A stretch of 64,000 nt of DNA from Desulfuromonas sp. CSMB_57. Lineage in GTDB: Bacteria; Desulfobacterota; Desulfuromonadia; Desulfuromonadales; Syntrophotaleaceae. The position numbers were made by a program, and so were the translations under genes. The stretch is from positions 124,001-188,000 of the forward strand of contig NZ_JAFCIY020000001.1 in the NCBI RefSeq assembly GCF_020194955.2, written 5' to 3'. The notes beneath the pieces are model-generated. The model saw only the letters and a list, made by a program, of their open reading frames with translations. It did no database searches and was not told the DNA's origin. Shown here in pieces: positions 35,580 to 44,051 of this stretch; within the stretch, counting starts at the first letter, position 1, and the number at the start of each line of letters is the position of its first letter.

Positions 35580-37367
35580 TTAGACATATACCTTCTCCAC
35601 CAGGGATTCAATGAGTTTTTCCGCATCGAGTTCAGGGTCGGCCGTCATTCTGGACGGATGGCTGACGGCATCGCCGCTGCCGGTTGCACCGTCGGTGATT
35701 TCAAGCCATTCCTTCCCATCCCAGGGTAAATCCGTAATCTGCCGTGACGGCAGCGGCCCGGCATTGGCGACCAGCACGATGAGTCCGGCATCCGCCAACA
35801 CCCTGGCCGTGTGTGCCACATGCGGTGCCGCTGACGGCCGCTCGATGGCGTCATCCGCCCATCGGCCAGGGAGGGCCGAACCGTCCAACAGGTAGGTGTG
35901 CAGGCCAAGGCTGTGAAGTTTTTTCTCCAGAAGTTCGGGAATATTTTTCTGCCTCTGGGCCGTCAGCTCCCGGAACCAGAGGACTTTGGGGTGCTGGCCT
36001 TTGAGCGCGGCGCGGGCGGTCTGGTCGACCACCGTGGTCTGCCAGGCCTTGCTGGAGGTCTCCGCCAGAGGCTGGTCGATCATGCCGGCGGCCACCGTGG
36101 CATGGGTCAGACGATCGATGAGGATGAAACTGCCCGTTCCGCGATGGTCCCGGTAGGAATCGAAGGCGATGGCTTTATGGGCCGCAATCTGGCAGACGCC
36201 GATCTCGTTGAGGGCCAGTCCGTCGGCCTCCTCCTGCTGCAAAAGGTTAACGTTGATTTTGTGTTTCACTCTCCGTACCTGGGCCGGCGCGCTTCCGGCC
36301 GCGGTCTTGAGCAGATAGCCGCGACCGGGGTCCAGGGGCTGCTCGTGCAGCCAGACCAGCCTGGCCTCGAACTGATCGCTGTGGTGCGGGCGGCTTTCCG
36401 CCCCCGCCAGCAGATCGCCGCGGCTGATATCGATCTCGTCGGTCAGGGTCAGGGTCACCGCCTGGCCGGCGACGGCTTCGTCCAGATCGCCGTTCATGGT
36501 AACGATACGGGCCACGCGACTGGTCCGGCCGGACCCTGTGACCACCACTTCATCGCCGGGGCGAACCTTGCCGGCGGCGATGGTGCCGCAAAAGCCGCGA
36601 AAATCGAGGTTGGGGCGATTCACCCACTGTACCGGCAGGCGGAATGGCCGGCTGTCGGCCGCATCCGCGATCTGCACGGTCTCCAGATGCTCCATGAGGG
36701 AGGGGCCGTCATACCAGGGGGTGCGGTTGCCGGCCGTCAGGACATTGTCCCCTTCGAGAGCCGAGATGGGGATGGCGGTGATGTCCTCGAAGCCGAGCCC
36801 CGCAGCAAAAAGCTGGTACTCGCGCCGCAGGGCGTCAAACCGACTGGCGCTGTAATCCACCAGATCCATCTTGTTGATGGCCAACACCACGTGGCGGATG
36901 CCGACCAAAGAGACCAGGTAGCTGTGGCGCCGGGTCTGGGTCAACAGGCCCTTGCGGGCGTCGACGAGGATCACGGCGACCTGCGCCGTGGACGCGCCGG
37001 TGACCATGTTGCGCGTATACTGCTCGTGACCGGGGGTGTCGGCGACGATGAATTTGCGTTTGTCGGTGGAGAAGTAGCGATACGCGACATCGATGGTGAT
37101 GCCCTGTTCCCGTTCGGCCTGCAGCCCGTCGAGGAGCAGGGCGTAGTCGATGTTCTCCCCCTGGGTGCCGACCCGTTTACTGTCGGCAGCCAGGGCGGCG
37201 AGCTGATCCTCGAAGATCATCTTGGAATCCCACAGCAGACGACCGATCAGGGTGCTCTTGCCGTCGTCGACGCTGCCGCAGGTAATGAACCGCAGCAGGC
37301 TTTTGACCTGCTGGCTTTTCAGGTAGGCGTGAATATCCTCTGTGATGAGTTCGGATTGATGCGCCAT
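35580..37367 (-). CDS. cysN: Sulfate adenylyltransferase subunit 1 (CysN) with degenerate APS-kinase-like C-terminus
   Basis: The GTPase subunit that drives ATP sulfurylase (CysDN). The N-terminal GTPase has GSVDDGKSTLIGRLLWDS, DTPGHEQY and NKMD, followed by EF-Tu-like beta barrels to about residue 440. The extra 150 residues align with CysC APS kinase (LEKKLHSLGLHTYLLDGSALPG). However, the position expected for the Walker A GLSGSGKST reads RELTAQRQKN, so kinase activity should be lost. This fits the APS-type reductase encoded upstream, which needs no PAPS. The start overlaps the cysD stop (TGATG). Confidence 0.92.
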   Translation of the reverse strand: MAHQSELITEDIHAYLKSQQVKSLLRFITCGSVDDGKSTLIGRLLWDSKMIFEDQLAALAADSKRVGTQGENIDYALLLDGLQAEREQGITIDVAYRYFSTDKRKFIVADTPGHEQYTRNMVTGASTAQVAVILVDARKGLLTQTRRHSYLVSLVGIRHVVLAINKMDLVDYSASRFDALRREYQLFAAGLGFEDITAIPISALEGDNVLTAGNRTPWYDGPSLMEHLETVQIADAADSRPFRLPVQWVNRPNLDFRGFCGTIAAGKVRPGDEVVVTGSGRTSRVARIVTMNGDLDEAVAGQAVTLTLTDEIDISRGDLLAGAESRPHHSDQFEARLVWLHEQPLDPGRGYLLKTAAGSAPAQVRRVKHKINVNLLQQEEADGLALNEIGVCQIAAHKAIAFDSYRDHRGTGSFILIDRLTHATVAAGMIDQPLAETSSKAWQTTVVDQTARAALKGQHPKVLWFRELTAQRQKNIPELLEKKLHSLGLHTYLLDGSALPGRWADDAIERPSAAPHVAHTARVLADAGLIVLVANAGPLPSRQITDLPWDGKEWLEITDGATGSGDAVSHPSRMTADPELDAEKLIESLVEKVYV

Positions 37368-38260
37368 CAGAAATAGCCCTCCTGTTTCTTCTTTTCCATG
37401 GAACCGCTCTGGTCGTGGTCGATCAAACGGCCCTGTCGTTCCGAGGACCGGGTCAGGAGCATTTCCTGGATGATTTCCGGCAAGGATGCGGCCGTGGATT
37501 CCACCGCACCGGTCAGGGGATAGCAGCCCAAGGTACGAAAGCGTACCGACCTGTACTGCACCTGTTCGCCCGGTTGCAGTTGCAGCCGGTCATCGTCGAC
37601 CAATATCAGCATCCCGTCCCGTTCCACCACCGGACGCTCCTTGGCAAAGTAAAGGGGCACGATGGGGATGTCCTCGAGGTAGATGTACTGCCACACATCC
37701 AGTTCGGTCCAGTTGGACAGGGGGAAGGCCCGAATGCTTTCGCCCGGCTGGACCTTGGCATTGTAGATGTTCCACAGTTCGGGGCGCTGGTTCCTGGGGT
37801 CCCAGCGGTGGCTCGCGGAGCGAAAGGAGAAGATGCGCTCCTTGGCCCGCGATTTTTCCTCATCGCGCCGGGCGCCGCCAAAAGCGGCATCGAACCGGTA
37901 CTTGTTCAGAGCCTGCTTCAGGGCCTCGGTTTTCATGACGTCGGTGTGGACCGCCGAGCCGTGAATGAAGGGATTGATTCCCTGCCGAACCCCTTCTTCA
38001 TTGATATGCACCAGCAGGTCGAAGCCGCATTCGGCCGCCATGCGGTCGCGAAACAGGATCATTTCGCGAAACTTCCAGGTGGTATCGACATGCAGTAAAG
38101 GAAAGGGCGGCCGGGCGGGGTAGAAGGCCTTGCGGGCCAGATGCAGCATGACCGCCGAATCCTTGCCGATGGAATAGAGCATCACCGGGTTTTCAAACTC
38201 GGCGGCGACCTCCCGAAGAATATGTATGCTTTCCGCTTCCAGCTGTTCCAGATGAGTCAT
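37367..38260 (-). CDS. cysD: Sulfate adenylyltransferase subunit 2 (CysD)
   Basis: Catalytic ATP sulfurylase subunit that activates sulfate to adenosine 5'-phosphosulfate together with CysN. The 297-residue protein has the PP-loop motif [33 protein letters not shown], and the C-terminal [12 protein letters not shown] and [14 protein letters not shown]. The ATG at 38260 ([11 protein letters not shown]) has GGAG six bases upstream; an ATG four codons earlier has no such site. It is 25 bases downstream of cysH and overlaps cysN by one base. Confidence 0.96.
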   Translation of the reverse strand: MTHLEQLEAESIHILREVAAEFENPVMLYSIGKDSAVMLHLARKAFYPARPPFPLLHVDTTWKFREMILFRDRMAAECGFDLLVHINEEGVRQGINPFIHGSAVHTDVMKTEALKQALNKYRFDAAFGGARRDEEKSRAKERIFSFRSASHRWDPRNQRPELWNIYNAKVQPGESIRAFPLSNWTELDVWQYIYLEDIPIVPLYFAKERPVVERDGMLILVDDDRLQLQPGEQVQYRSVRFRTLGCYPLTGAVESTAASLPEIIQEMLLTRSSERQGRLIDHDQSGSMEKKKQEGYF

Positions 38261-38285
38261 GATGTTCTCCATCGGATGTTTCGGT

Positions 38286-38999
38286 TCAACGATGCAGGCC
38301 GCATTCCTTGTGTTCCGGGTTTTCCCACCACCAGCGTCCGGCGCGCAGTTCCTCCCCGGACTCGATGGCGCGTGTGCAGGGGGCGCAGCCGATGGAGGGA
38401 TATCCCATGCGGTGCAGGCGGTTTATGGGCAGAGCATGCTGCTCGGCGTATTCCCAGACCTGTCCTTCGCTCCAGTCGGCCAAAGGGGAGATCTTGACGA
38501 TACCGCCATGGGCCTGATCGATTTCCAGGGGCTGCAGGGCGGCCCGGGTCACGCTCTGTTCCCGGCGCAGGCCGACCACCCAGCCGGCCAGATCCGCCAA
38601 GGCCCGGCCCAGGGGTTCAACCTTGCGGATGCGGCAACATTCGTGACGGTTTTCCAGGGATTCCCGAAAGGAAAAGAGTCCTTTTTCCCGCTCCAGACGT
38701 TCCACTGCCTCGCGTTGCGGAAAATACCAGTCGATGGCCAGGCCGTAGCGAGCCCTGACCGATTCGGCAATCTGGTAGGTTTCCTCGTTGAGGCGGCCGG
38801 TATCGATGGCGAAGATCCGCACCTGCGGCGCGACCTGGTGCAGCAGGTCGATGACCACGACATCCTCGATGCTGAAGGAGCTGGCCATGGCGATCCGGCC
38901 GCCGGCCGCCTCGACGCCGGCCAGAATGATCTGCCGGGGGTCCTTGGCGTCGATGGCCGGCAATTTGTTTGCTGTCCTAGGTTGGTTGTCCTGCGACAT
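38286..38999 (-). CDS. cysH: Adenylyl-sulfate (APS) reductase, assimilatory CysH type
   Basis: Reduces APS to sulfite with thioredoxin electrons. The 237-residue protein has the PP-loop-derived [16 protein letters not shown], the two Cys pairs HECCRIRK and GCAPCTRAI that ligate a [4Fe-4S] cluster, and the C-terminal catalytic Cys in HKECGLH. The Cys pairs mark it as the APS-reducing type and not the PAPS-reducing type. GGAGG precedes the ATG. First gene of a cysH-cysD-cysN operon with the siroheme reductase 106 bases further on. Confidence 0.95.
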   Translation of the reverse strand: MSQDNQPRTANKLPAIDAKDPRQIILAGVEAAGGRIAMASSFSIEDVVVIDLLHQVAPQVRIFAIDTGRLNEETYQIAESVRARYGLAIDWYFPQREAVERLEREKGLFSFRESLENRHECCRIRKVEPLGRALADLAGWVVGLRREQSVTRAALQPLEIDQAHGGIVKISPLADWSEGQVWEYAEQHALPINRLHRMGYPSIGCAPCTRAIESGEELRAGRWWWENPEHKECGLHR

Positions 39000-39420
39000 G
39001 CTGACCTCCGCAATTTTGAATCAAGTTGGGTTCGCCCCGGGTAGCGTGGAGCAAAAGCATACTATATCGGTTAAGTTCACGTTCAGATTTTTATCTTTTT
39101 AGTCAACAATAGTCAACCCCAAAATGGCCATATAAACACAATAAGAAGTGTGTTTAGGGTCTTTTGTGTAATAAATGTGTGTAAAACTATATATTTATGA
39201 AGTTTTTACCGAAGTGGCGTTGATAAAAAAATCATCCTGGGTGCCGGATTTATTCCACATTCATTTGGTGTGAATCAGTGACAGGCTTTTAAGGAGGGGG
39301 CTAAACGGAACCTCAGAGGCACGAGAGCAGTCAAGGCGACGACCAACCTTACGGGACGCAAAGGAAAGGCGACACAGGGATTTGCTGCCGAACCGATTGG
39401 CGTTCCAGGTTTTTGATCCA
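39000..39420. other. Regulatory region upstream of the cys operon
   Basis: About 420 bases without a gene between the stop of the TauE gene and the start of cysH. The part from 39060 to 39260 is AT-rich and contains the tandem TAGTCAAC repeat at 39100-39117 and an ATATAGT sequence (minus strand) closer to cysH that may be its -10. The remaining GC-richer part (39290-39420) contains a GGGACGCAAAG sequence without the rest of a riboswitch. Confidence 0.5.
39100..39120 (-). promoter_or_regulatory. Tandem TTGACTA repeat, candidate operator of the cys operon
   Basis: Read on the minus strand, GTTGACTATTGTTGACTA contains GTTGACTA twice at a 10-base period, one helical turn, about 100 bases before the cysH ATG. 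A regulator of sulfur assimilation, for example of the Rrf2 type, could bind both copies on one face of the DNA. The regulator is not in the window. Confidence 0.4.
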
Positions 39421-40215
39421 TTACAGCAGTTCCAGCAGCAATTTCGTCGCCACCAGCAGCAAAAAAAATGCAAATGCCCTTTTCAGTCGTTTGACGGGCA
39501 GGCGATGGGCCAGTCTGGCACCGAGGGGCGCGGTACAGATGCTGGCCAGGGTGACGCCGGCCAGGGCCGGCAGATAGACGAAGCCCAAGCTGCCGGGAGG
39601 CAGGCCGGCGGTGGCCAGGCCGTTAAGGATGTAGCCGATGGTACCGGCCAGGGCGATGGGGAAGCCGATGGCTGCCGAAGTGCCGATGGCATGATGGATG
39701 GGCAGGTTGCACCATACCAGAAACGGCACCGACAGACTGCCGCCGCCGATGCCGACCAGGCCGGAAAGGCCGCCGATGAGCGTACCGGCCCCCAGCAGGC
39801 CGGCGCGGCCGGGCAGGCTGCGGCTTGCTTTGGGACGCATGTCGAGCAGCATCTGCAGAGCAACAAAGCCCAGGAAGGCAACGAAAAACCCCTTCAGAAA
39901 TTGGCCGCTTAACCGGGCTGCCAGGGTCGAGCCGAGCAGGCTGCCGGCGAGGATGCCGATGGTCAGGCCTCTTACAACCGGCCAGTGGACGGCGCCGCGC
40001 CAGTGGTGCGCCCGCAGACTGGCCAAGGAGGTGAACAGGATGCTGGCCAATGAGGTGCCGAGGGCGAGATGCAGGATATGCACGTCCGGCAACTGCTCGG
40101 TGGCGAACAGCCAGCTTAATAGAGGAATGGTGAGCAGCGCCCCGCCGATGCCGAGCAGGCCGGCCAGGATTCCCGCTGCGGCACCGGTAGCGAGATAGAG
40201 CAGCAGACTGGTCAA
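39421..40215 (-). CDS. TauE/SafE (DUF81) family sulfite exporter-like permease
   Basis: A 264-residue membrane protein with eight predicted helices in two repeated halves, each with the family signature: GILAGLLGIGGALLTIPLL in the first, LIGGLSGLVGIGGGSLSVPFL in the second. Family members export sulfite, sulfoacetate or related anions; placement next to the cys operon supports a sulfur anion. The start appears to be TTG at 40215 with GAGGG eight bases upstream. Confidence 0.88.
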   Translation of the reverse strand: MTSLLLYLATGAAAGILAGLLGIGGALLTIPLLSWLFATEQLPDVHILHLALGTSLASILFTSLASLRAHHWRGAVHWPVVRGLTIGILAGSLLGSTLAARLSGQFLKGFFVAFLGFVALQMLLDMRPKASRSLPGRAGLLGAGTLIGGLSGLVGIGGGSLSVPFLVWCNLPIHHAIGTSAAIGFPIALAGTIGYILNGLATAGLPPGSLGFVYLPALAGVTLASICTAPLGARLAHRLPVKRLKRAFAFFLLLVATKLLLELL

Positions 40216-40386
40216 TGTTCAGGCCCTCGAGGGTAAGCAGGGATCGGTCTTCATTTATACCCGAGAAGAGTGCTGGATTCCAGTTCCAAGGACTGCTAGT
40301 ATTAAAAAGTTATGGATCAACATTCAACGTAGGCCGCTTTCCGGGCGCATGGTATGCGTCCGGGAAGGACCAATCATAGGAGTCCC

Positions 40387-40713
40387 ATGAGCAACACACT
40401 CTATGTCAAGAACCTTTCCCTGCAGGCGACGGAAGATGACCTGCACAAACTGTTTTCCCTGATGGGAAAGGTGGTGCGTATTCATCTGGTCAAGGATGCC
40501 CAAAGCGGCCATTTCGTCGGCGCCGGCTATGTCACCATGGCCACCGAGGCGGCGGCCCGTTCCGCCCGCATCGATCTGGATGGAACCCGGCTCATCGACC
40601 GAAACATCGTCGTCACCGAGGCGCGCCAACGTACCGCTCCGGCTCGAACTCCAGGCCCCGGCAGCGGGCGGCCCGGATCCCGCTCCGGGGGCTCAGGTCC
40701 CCGCAGGGGCTAA
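40387..40713 (+). CDS. RRM-type RNA-binding protein
   Basis: A 108-residue protein with one RNA-recognition motif. RNP-2 is LYVKNL, RNP-1 is represented by GHFVGAGYVTM, and the last strand includes IDRNIVVTEAR. The tail is Arg/Gly/Ser-rich. Bacterial RRM proteins of this kind (cold-induced Rbp in cyanobacteria and many Proteobacteria) bind RNA. AGGAG precedes the ATG by four bases. A short GC hairpin (40723-40738) follows the stop. Confidence 0.9.
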   Translation: MSNTLYVKNLSLQATEDDLHKLFSLMGKVVRIHLVKDAQSGHFVGAGYVTMATEAAARSARIDLDGTRLIDRNIVVTEARQRTAPARTPGPGSGRPGSRSGGSGPRRG

Positions 40714-40766
40714 ACCCTTCATCGCCCCCTCGGGGGCGTATGGAGCATCAAAAGGAAATTTTGCAC

Positions 40767-42023
40767 ATGTCTCACCAGGACGTCGCTCAACTGCTGTCCC
40801 TCGCCCTGTTGTTCGGCGGCGCCATCGCTGCCTACTTTATCGCCCGCTTGCTGGTGGTGCCTCTGCTGCGCAAGGCCGCTGTCCGCAGTCCCGTGAAATG
40901 GGACGATCTGCTGATGGAATGCCGCGTCATGGATCGGGCCGCGCACCTGTTGCCGGCCGTGGTGTTGGCCTTTGCCGCGCCGCTGGTCCTGGATGCGGAC
41001 GCCCGGCTGTTCGGACTCCTGACGCGTCTCAACAATGTCTACTTCATATTGGTCGGCTTCTGGACCTTCGATGCCCTGCTCAACGCCGGCATGGCCATTT
41101 ACCAGCACAGTCCCGGCCGGGAACATGTTCCCATCCGCGGCATCGTGCAGGCCGTCAAACTGGTGGCTCTGCTGTTCTGCCTGATTCTGACCCTCTCCCA
41201 ACTGGCCAACCGCAGCCCACTGTTTTTCATTTCCGGGCTCGGTGCCCTGACCGCCATCCTGCTGCTGATTTTCAAGGACTCCATTCTCGGCCTGGTGGCC
41301 GGGGTCCAGATCACCACCATGGACCTGGTGCGTCGCGGCGACTGGATCGAAATGCCCAAACACGGCGCTGACGGCGACGTCATCGATGTCTCCCTCACCA
41401 CCGTACGGGTGCAGAACTGGGACAAGACCATCACCACCATCCCGGCCTATGAACTGGTGGCCTCCTCCTTTCGCAACTGGCGGGGGATGAGCGAAAGCGG
41501 CGGCCGCCGCATCTGCCGCGCCATCCCCATCGATCTCAACAGTATTCGCTTCGTCGATGCGGAACTGCTGCGGCACCTGTACGGCATCCGGTTGCTGCGG
41601 CCCTACCTCGAACAGAAGGTGCGGGAAATCGAAGAGCACAACCGCGAGCATATCAGCAGTGAGGAGATCAAAGTGCTGGCCAACGGCCGTCGGCTGACCA
41701 ACATCGGCACCTTTCGGGCCTATTGCATTGCTTATCTGCGCAACCATCCCGCCATCCACCAGGACATGACCTTTCTGGTACGCCAGATGGAGCCGACGGC
41801 GGAAGGTCTGCCATTGCAAATCTATGTGTTTGTCAAGGATACCCGCTGGGCGGTTTATGAAGCCATTCAGGCGGATATTTTCGATCATCTGCTGGCGGTC
41901 CTGCCCGAATTCGATCTGCACTCCTTCCAACTTCCCGCCGGGCGGGATTTGCGGGGGCTGGACCGGACGCCGGCCATGGCGGAAAAATTGGGCCGGCAAT
42001 GGCCGGCAACCGGATCCCCGTGA
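40767..42023 (+). CDS. MscS-family mechanosensitive channel, YbdG/MscM-like
   Basis: A 418-residue membrane protein with five N-terminal helices and the MscS domain. Pore region: FFISGLGALTAILLLIFKDSILGLVAGVQ; beta domain: DLVRRGDWIEMPKHGADGDV and TVRVQNWDKTITTIPAYELV. The inserted region in the beta domain and the total length match E. coli YbdG (MscM) more than MscS. The ATG at 40767 has AAGGA about 10 bases upstream; a start nine codons earlier (40740) is possible. It is followed by the DUF4197 gene after 21 bases. Confidence 0.9.
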   Translation: MSHQDVAQLLSLALLFGGAIAAYFIARLLVVPLLRKAAVRSPVKWDDLLMECRVMDRAAHLLPAVVLAFAAPLVLDADARLFGLLTRLNNVYFILVGFWTFDALLNAGMAIYQHSPGREHVPIRGIVQAVKLVALLFCLILTLSQLANRSPLFFISGLGALTAILLLIFKDSILGLVAGVQITTMDLVRRGDWIEMPKHGADGDVIDVSLTTVRVQNWDKTITTIPAYELVASSFRNWRGMSESGGRRICRAIPIDLNSIRFVDAELLRHLYGIRLLRPYLEQKVREIEEHNREHISSEEIKVLANGRRLTNIGTFRAYCIAYLRNHPAIHQDMTFLVRQMEPTAEGLPLQIYVFVKDTRWAVYEAIQADIFDHLLAVLPEFDLHSFQLPAGRDLRGLDRTPAMAEKLGRQWPATGSP

Positions 42024-42044
42024 TCCAGAACAGGAGCTTTTGTC

Positions 42045-42785
42045 ATGCGGAACTGCAACAGCAAAATCGTGCCCGGTCTGCTTCTGATTGCCTTGGTGGC
42101 CGCACCGCGGCCGGCCGCGGCGGCTTTTGAAAACATCTTCCAGGGGATTCGCAGCGTCTTCACCGGTTCCTCGGCCCTGACCGAAGGGGAAGTGGCCAAT
42201 GGCCTCAAGGAAGCCCTGCGACTGGGAACCGGCAACGCCGTGGCCGCCGTCGGCCAGGAAGGCGGGTATTTGAACAATCCCTTCATCCGCATCCCGTTGC
42301 CGGGCGCTCTGCAGAAATCCGAATCCTTCCTGCGCCTGGCCGGATATGGGCCGCAACTGGACGCCTTTTCCGAAAGCATGAACCGGGCGGCCGAGAAAGC
42401 CGCCCCACAGGCCAGGGAAATATTCGTGCAGGCCATTCGCGACATGACCATTAACGATGCCAGGCAGATTCTGGGCGGCGGTGACACCGCCGCAACCTCC
42501 TACTTCAAGGGCAAAACCCAGGACCGATTGCGGGAAATGTTCCTCCCGGTGGTGCATGAATCTCTGGCGGAAGTCGGCGCCACCCGTCATTTCCAGGAAT
42601 TGGATCGGTCGGTAAAGAGTCTGCCCTTTGGCGGAGCCCTGGCTTTTGACCTGGACCGCTACGTAACCGACGGAGCCCTGCACGGCCTGTTTCATGTGCT
42701 GGGGGAGGAGGAACGCAAAATTCGCCAGAATCCGGCCGCCCGTACCTCGGAACTGCTGCGCAAGGTATTTGGCAGCGTCGATTGA
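42045..42785 (+). CDS. DUF4197 secreted protein
   Basis: A 246-residue protein with a signal peptide (VPGLLLIALVAAPRPAAA) and a predominantly helical DUF4197 domain, recognised by GLKEALRLGTGNAVAAVGQEGGYLNNPFIRIPLP and by the segment GLFHVLGEEERKIRQNPAARTSELLRKVFG. The family is periplasmic and uncharacterised. It follows the MscS-like gene and is probably co-transcribed with it. Confidence 0.88.
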   Translation: MRNCNSKIVPGLLLIALVAAPRPAAAAFENIFQGIRSVFTGSSALTEGEVANGLKEALRLGTGNAVAAVGQEGGYLNNPFIRIPLPGALQKSESFLRLAGYGPQLDAFSESMNRAAEKAAPQAREIFVQAIRDMTINDARQILGGGDTAATSYFKGKTQDRLREMFLPVVHESLAEVGATRHFQELDRSVKSLPFGGALAFDLDRYVTDGALHGLFHVLGEEERKIRQNPAARTSELLRKVFGSVD

Positions 42786-43237
42786 TCTTCGTAGCCTGGT
42801 TATGCACCTTATCAAGTTTTGTGTTTGCGAAGACCCATCTTGGGTGTGGAAGCTCGCTACATTGTCAATGAAGCGGTAGCCGAACGATTGTCCTTGTCGT
42901 GATGGTAATCGTAGTCGATCCATTAAACGATTACGACAACGACAAAGAACTACCGCTACTGGAGTCAGGTGCATAGCCAGATTTTGAAAAATGCCCCCTC
43001 CACGACTTTGCCGAGGGACCTCCAGGTCACATGTTCTTCTTAGGCCGGTTGCATCAGGGGCCGATGCCGCCGCCCAAGGGAGATGGCCGGGTGCCAAAAA
43101 GGTTATAGCCATTTCCGGGCGCCTGGAAAAATGTCCACCCTCGCGCTGAAGACTCTACTCATGATACCCTCCGTTTAGGCATTTCAGGAACACTGTGGTG
43201 AAACAAACGACTTGCTTGTTGCTTTATCCTTCTTTGA
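42786..43237. other. Intergenic region before hicAB
   Basis: About 450 bases without a supported gene. It contains a long hairpin (42872-42957). The rest shows no gene; a long antisense frame runs through it but is a shadow of the two genes to the left. Confidence 0.5.
42872..42957. repeat. 86-base three-stem hairpin
   Basis: AGCGGTAG at 42872 pairs with CTACCGCT at 42950, TCCTTGTCGT at 42891 pairs with ACGACAAAGA at 42939, and GTAATCGT at 42905 pairs with ACGATTAC at 42927. The stems are nested with small internal loops. The inner sequence has the ACGA/TTACGAC word style of simple repeats. It may be a small RNA, a terminator-like structure or a palindromic repeat. Confidence 0.5.
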
Positions 43238-43252
43238 TGTGTATTATACACA
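43219..43252 (+). promoter_or_regulatory. hicAB promoter with palindromic operator
   Basis: A -35 TTGCTT (43219-43224), 17-base spacer and -10 TATTAT (43242-43247) predict transcription start at about 43254-43255, the A of the hicA ATG. The -10 lies inside the perfect palindrome TGTGTATTATACACA (43238-43252), which is well placed as the HicB autoregulatory operator. No ribosome site precedes hicA, so a leaderless message is likely. Confidence 0.6.
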
Positions 43253-43254
43253 CT

Positions 43255-43449
43255 ATGGCGAGCCGGGAGATCATCAAACGTTTGGAATCGGAGGGTTGGC
43301 GCCTTCACCACTGCAAGGGGGATCATCGCCAATATAAGCACCCCACCAAATCCGGCAAAGTCACGGTGCCCCACCCTAAAAAGGATTTGCCTGCCGGAAC
43401 GCTTCGGAATATCTATCGGCAGGCCGGCTGGAACTGGAGCGAGAAATGA
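43255..43449 (+). CDS. hicA: HicA toxin, mRNA interferase
   Basis: A 64-residue toxin of the HicA/YcfA family with a dsRBD-like fold that degrades mRNA. It shows SREIIKRLESEGWRLHHCKGDHRQYKHP with the active-site His in GDHRQYKHP, then PHPKKDLPAGTLRNIYRQAG. The ATG at 43255 directly follows the operator-promoter with no ribosome site. It overlaps hicB by four bases (ATGA), typical of the pair. Confidence 0.93.
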   Translation: MASREIIKRLESEGWRLHHCKGDHRQYKHPTKSGKVTVPHPKKDLPAGTLRNIYRQAGWNWSEK

Positions 43450-43847
43450 AATACGCAATTGCCCTGCATAAAGACACCGGAACTGATTACGGCGTGACGT
43501 TTCCCGATCTCCCTGGCTGCTTCTCGGCCGGAGAGACCATCGAAGAAGCTATCAATAACGCTCGGGAAGCGGCTGAGTGCCATTTGGAGGGCCTGCTGCT
43601 CGACGGTGAGCCGATCCCCGCCCCGGTCCAAATTGAGCAACACCAGGCCAACCCCGATTATCGGGAAGCGGTCTGGGCGGTTGTTGACGTGGACGTGAGC
43701 CGCCTGTCGATCAAATCGAAGCGGGTTAACATCACCATGCCCGAACGGTTGCTGCAAGATGTCGATCAGTACGCCCGCCGCCATGGGGAAACCCGCTCCG
43801 GACTTTTGGCCCAGGCGGTAGCCGAATATATGGCTCATCACGCCTAA
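43446..43847 (+). CDS. hicB: HicB antitoxin
   Basis: A 133-residue antitoxin with the partial RNase H-like HicB domain (YGVTFPDLPGCFSAGETIEEAINNAREA) that masks HicA, and a C-terminal ribbon-helix-helix domain (KRVNITMPERLLQDVDQYARRHGETRSGLLAQAV) that should bind the palindrome upstream of hicA. Starts inside the end of hicA, giving translational coupling. A rho-independent terminator follows, so hicAB is a self-contained unit. Confidence 0.95.
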   Translation: MKYAIALHKDTGTDYGVTFPDLPGCFSAGETIEEAINNAREAAECHLEGLLLDGEPIPAPVQIEQHQANPDYREAVWAVVDVDVSRLSIKSKRVNITMPERLLQDVDQYARRHGETRSGLLAQAVAEYMAHHA

Positions 43848-43864
43848 CCGACCCCGCCCTTCTC

Positions 43865-43903
43865 AAAAAAAGGCCCCGGAGAGCAATTCCCAGGGGCCTT
43901 TTT
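43865..43903 (+). terminator. Rho-independent terminator of hicAB
   Basis: AAAAAGGCCCC pairs with GGGGCCTTTTT around a 15-base loop, with A and T runs on the two sides so that it can act in both directions. Confidence 0.88.
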
Positions 43904-44051
43904 ATTGAGTGCCGCCTCCCCCTTTTTTGTCATCATTGAATGGCATCCCGGATGCTCTTGAAAATCTGACTGCCGGAATCCTGGATGGTCGTTTTCCGCT
44001 CACCTAAAAAGCCTGCGGTTTGACCGAGGATGCTTGCTCTTCCCAGACTCC

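Noticed and set aside
39353-39363. GGGACGCAAAG resembling the core of a c-di-GMP-I riboswitch
   Set aside because: The flanking conserved helices and the GGCAAA partner are missing, and no plus-strand gene follows.
40719-43112. 797-codon open frame on the minus strand
   Set aside because: It is antisense to the MscS-like and DUF4197 genes, both strongly supported, and its product shows no domain.
43933-44051. Short minus-strand frame after ppx with protein-like sequence (SILGQTAGFLGERKTT)
   Set aside because: No start codon or ribosome site in frame outside ppx; may be chance or a remnant of a small gene.
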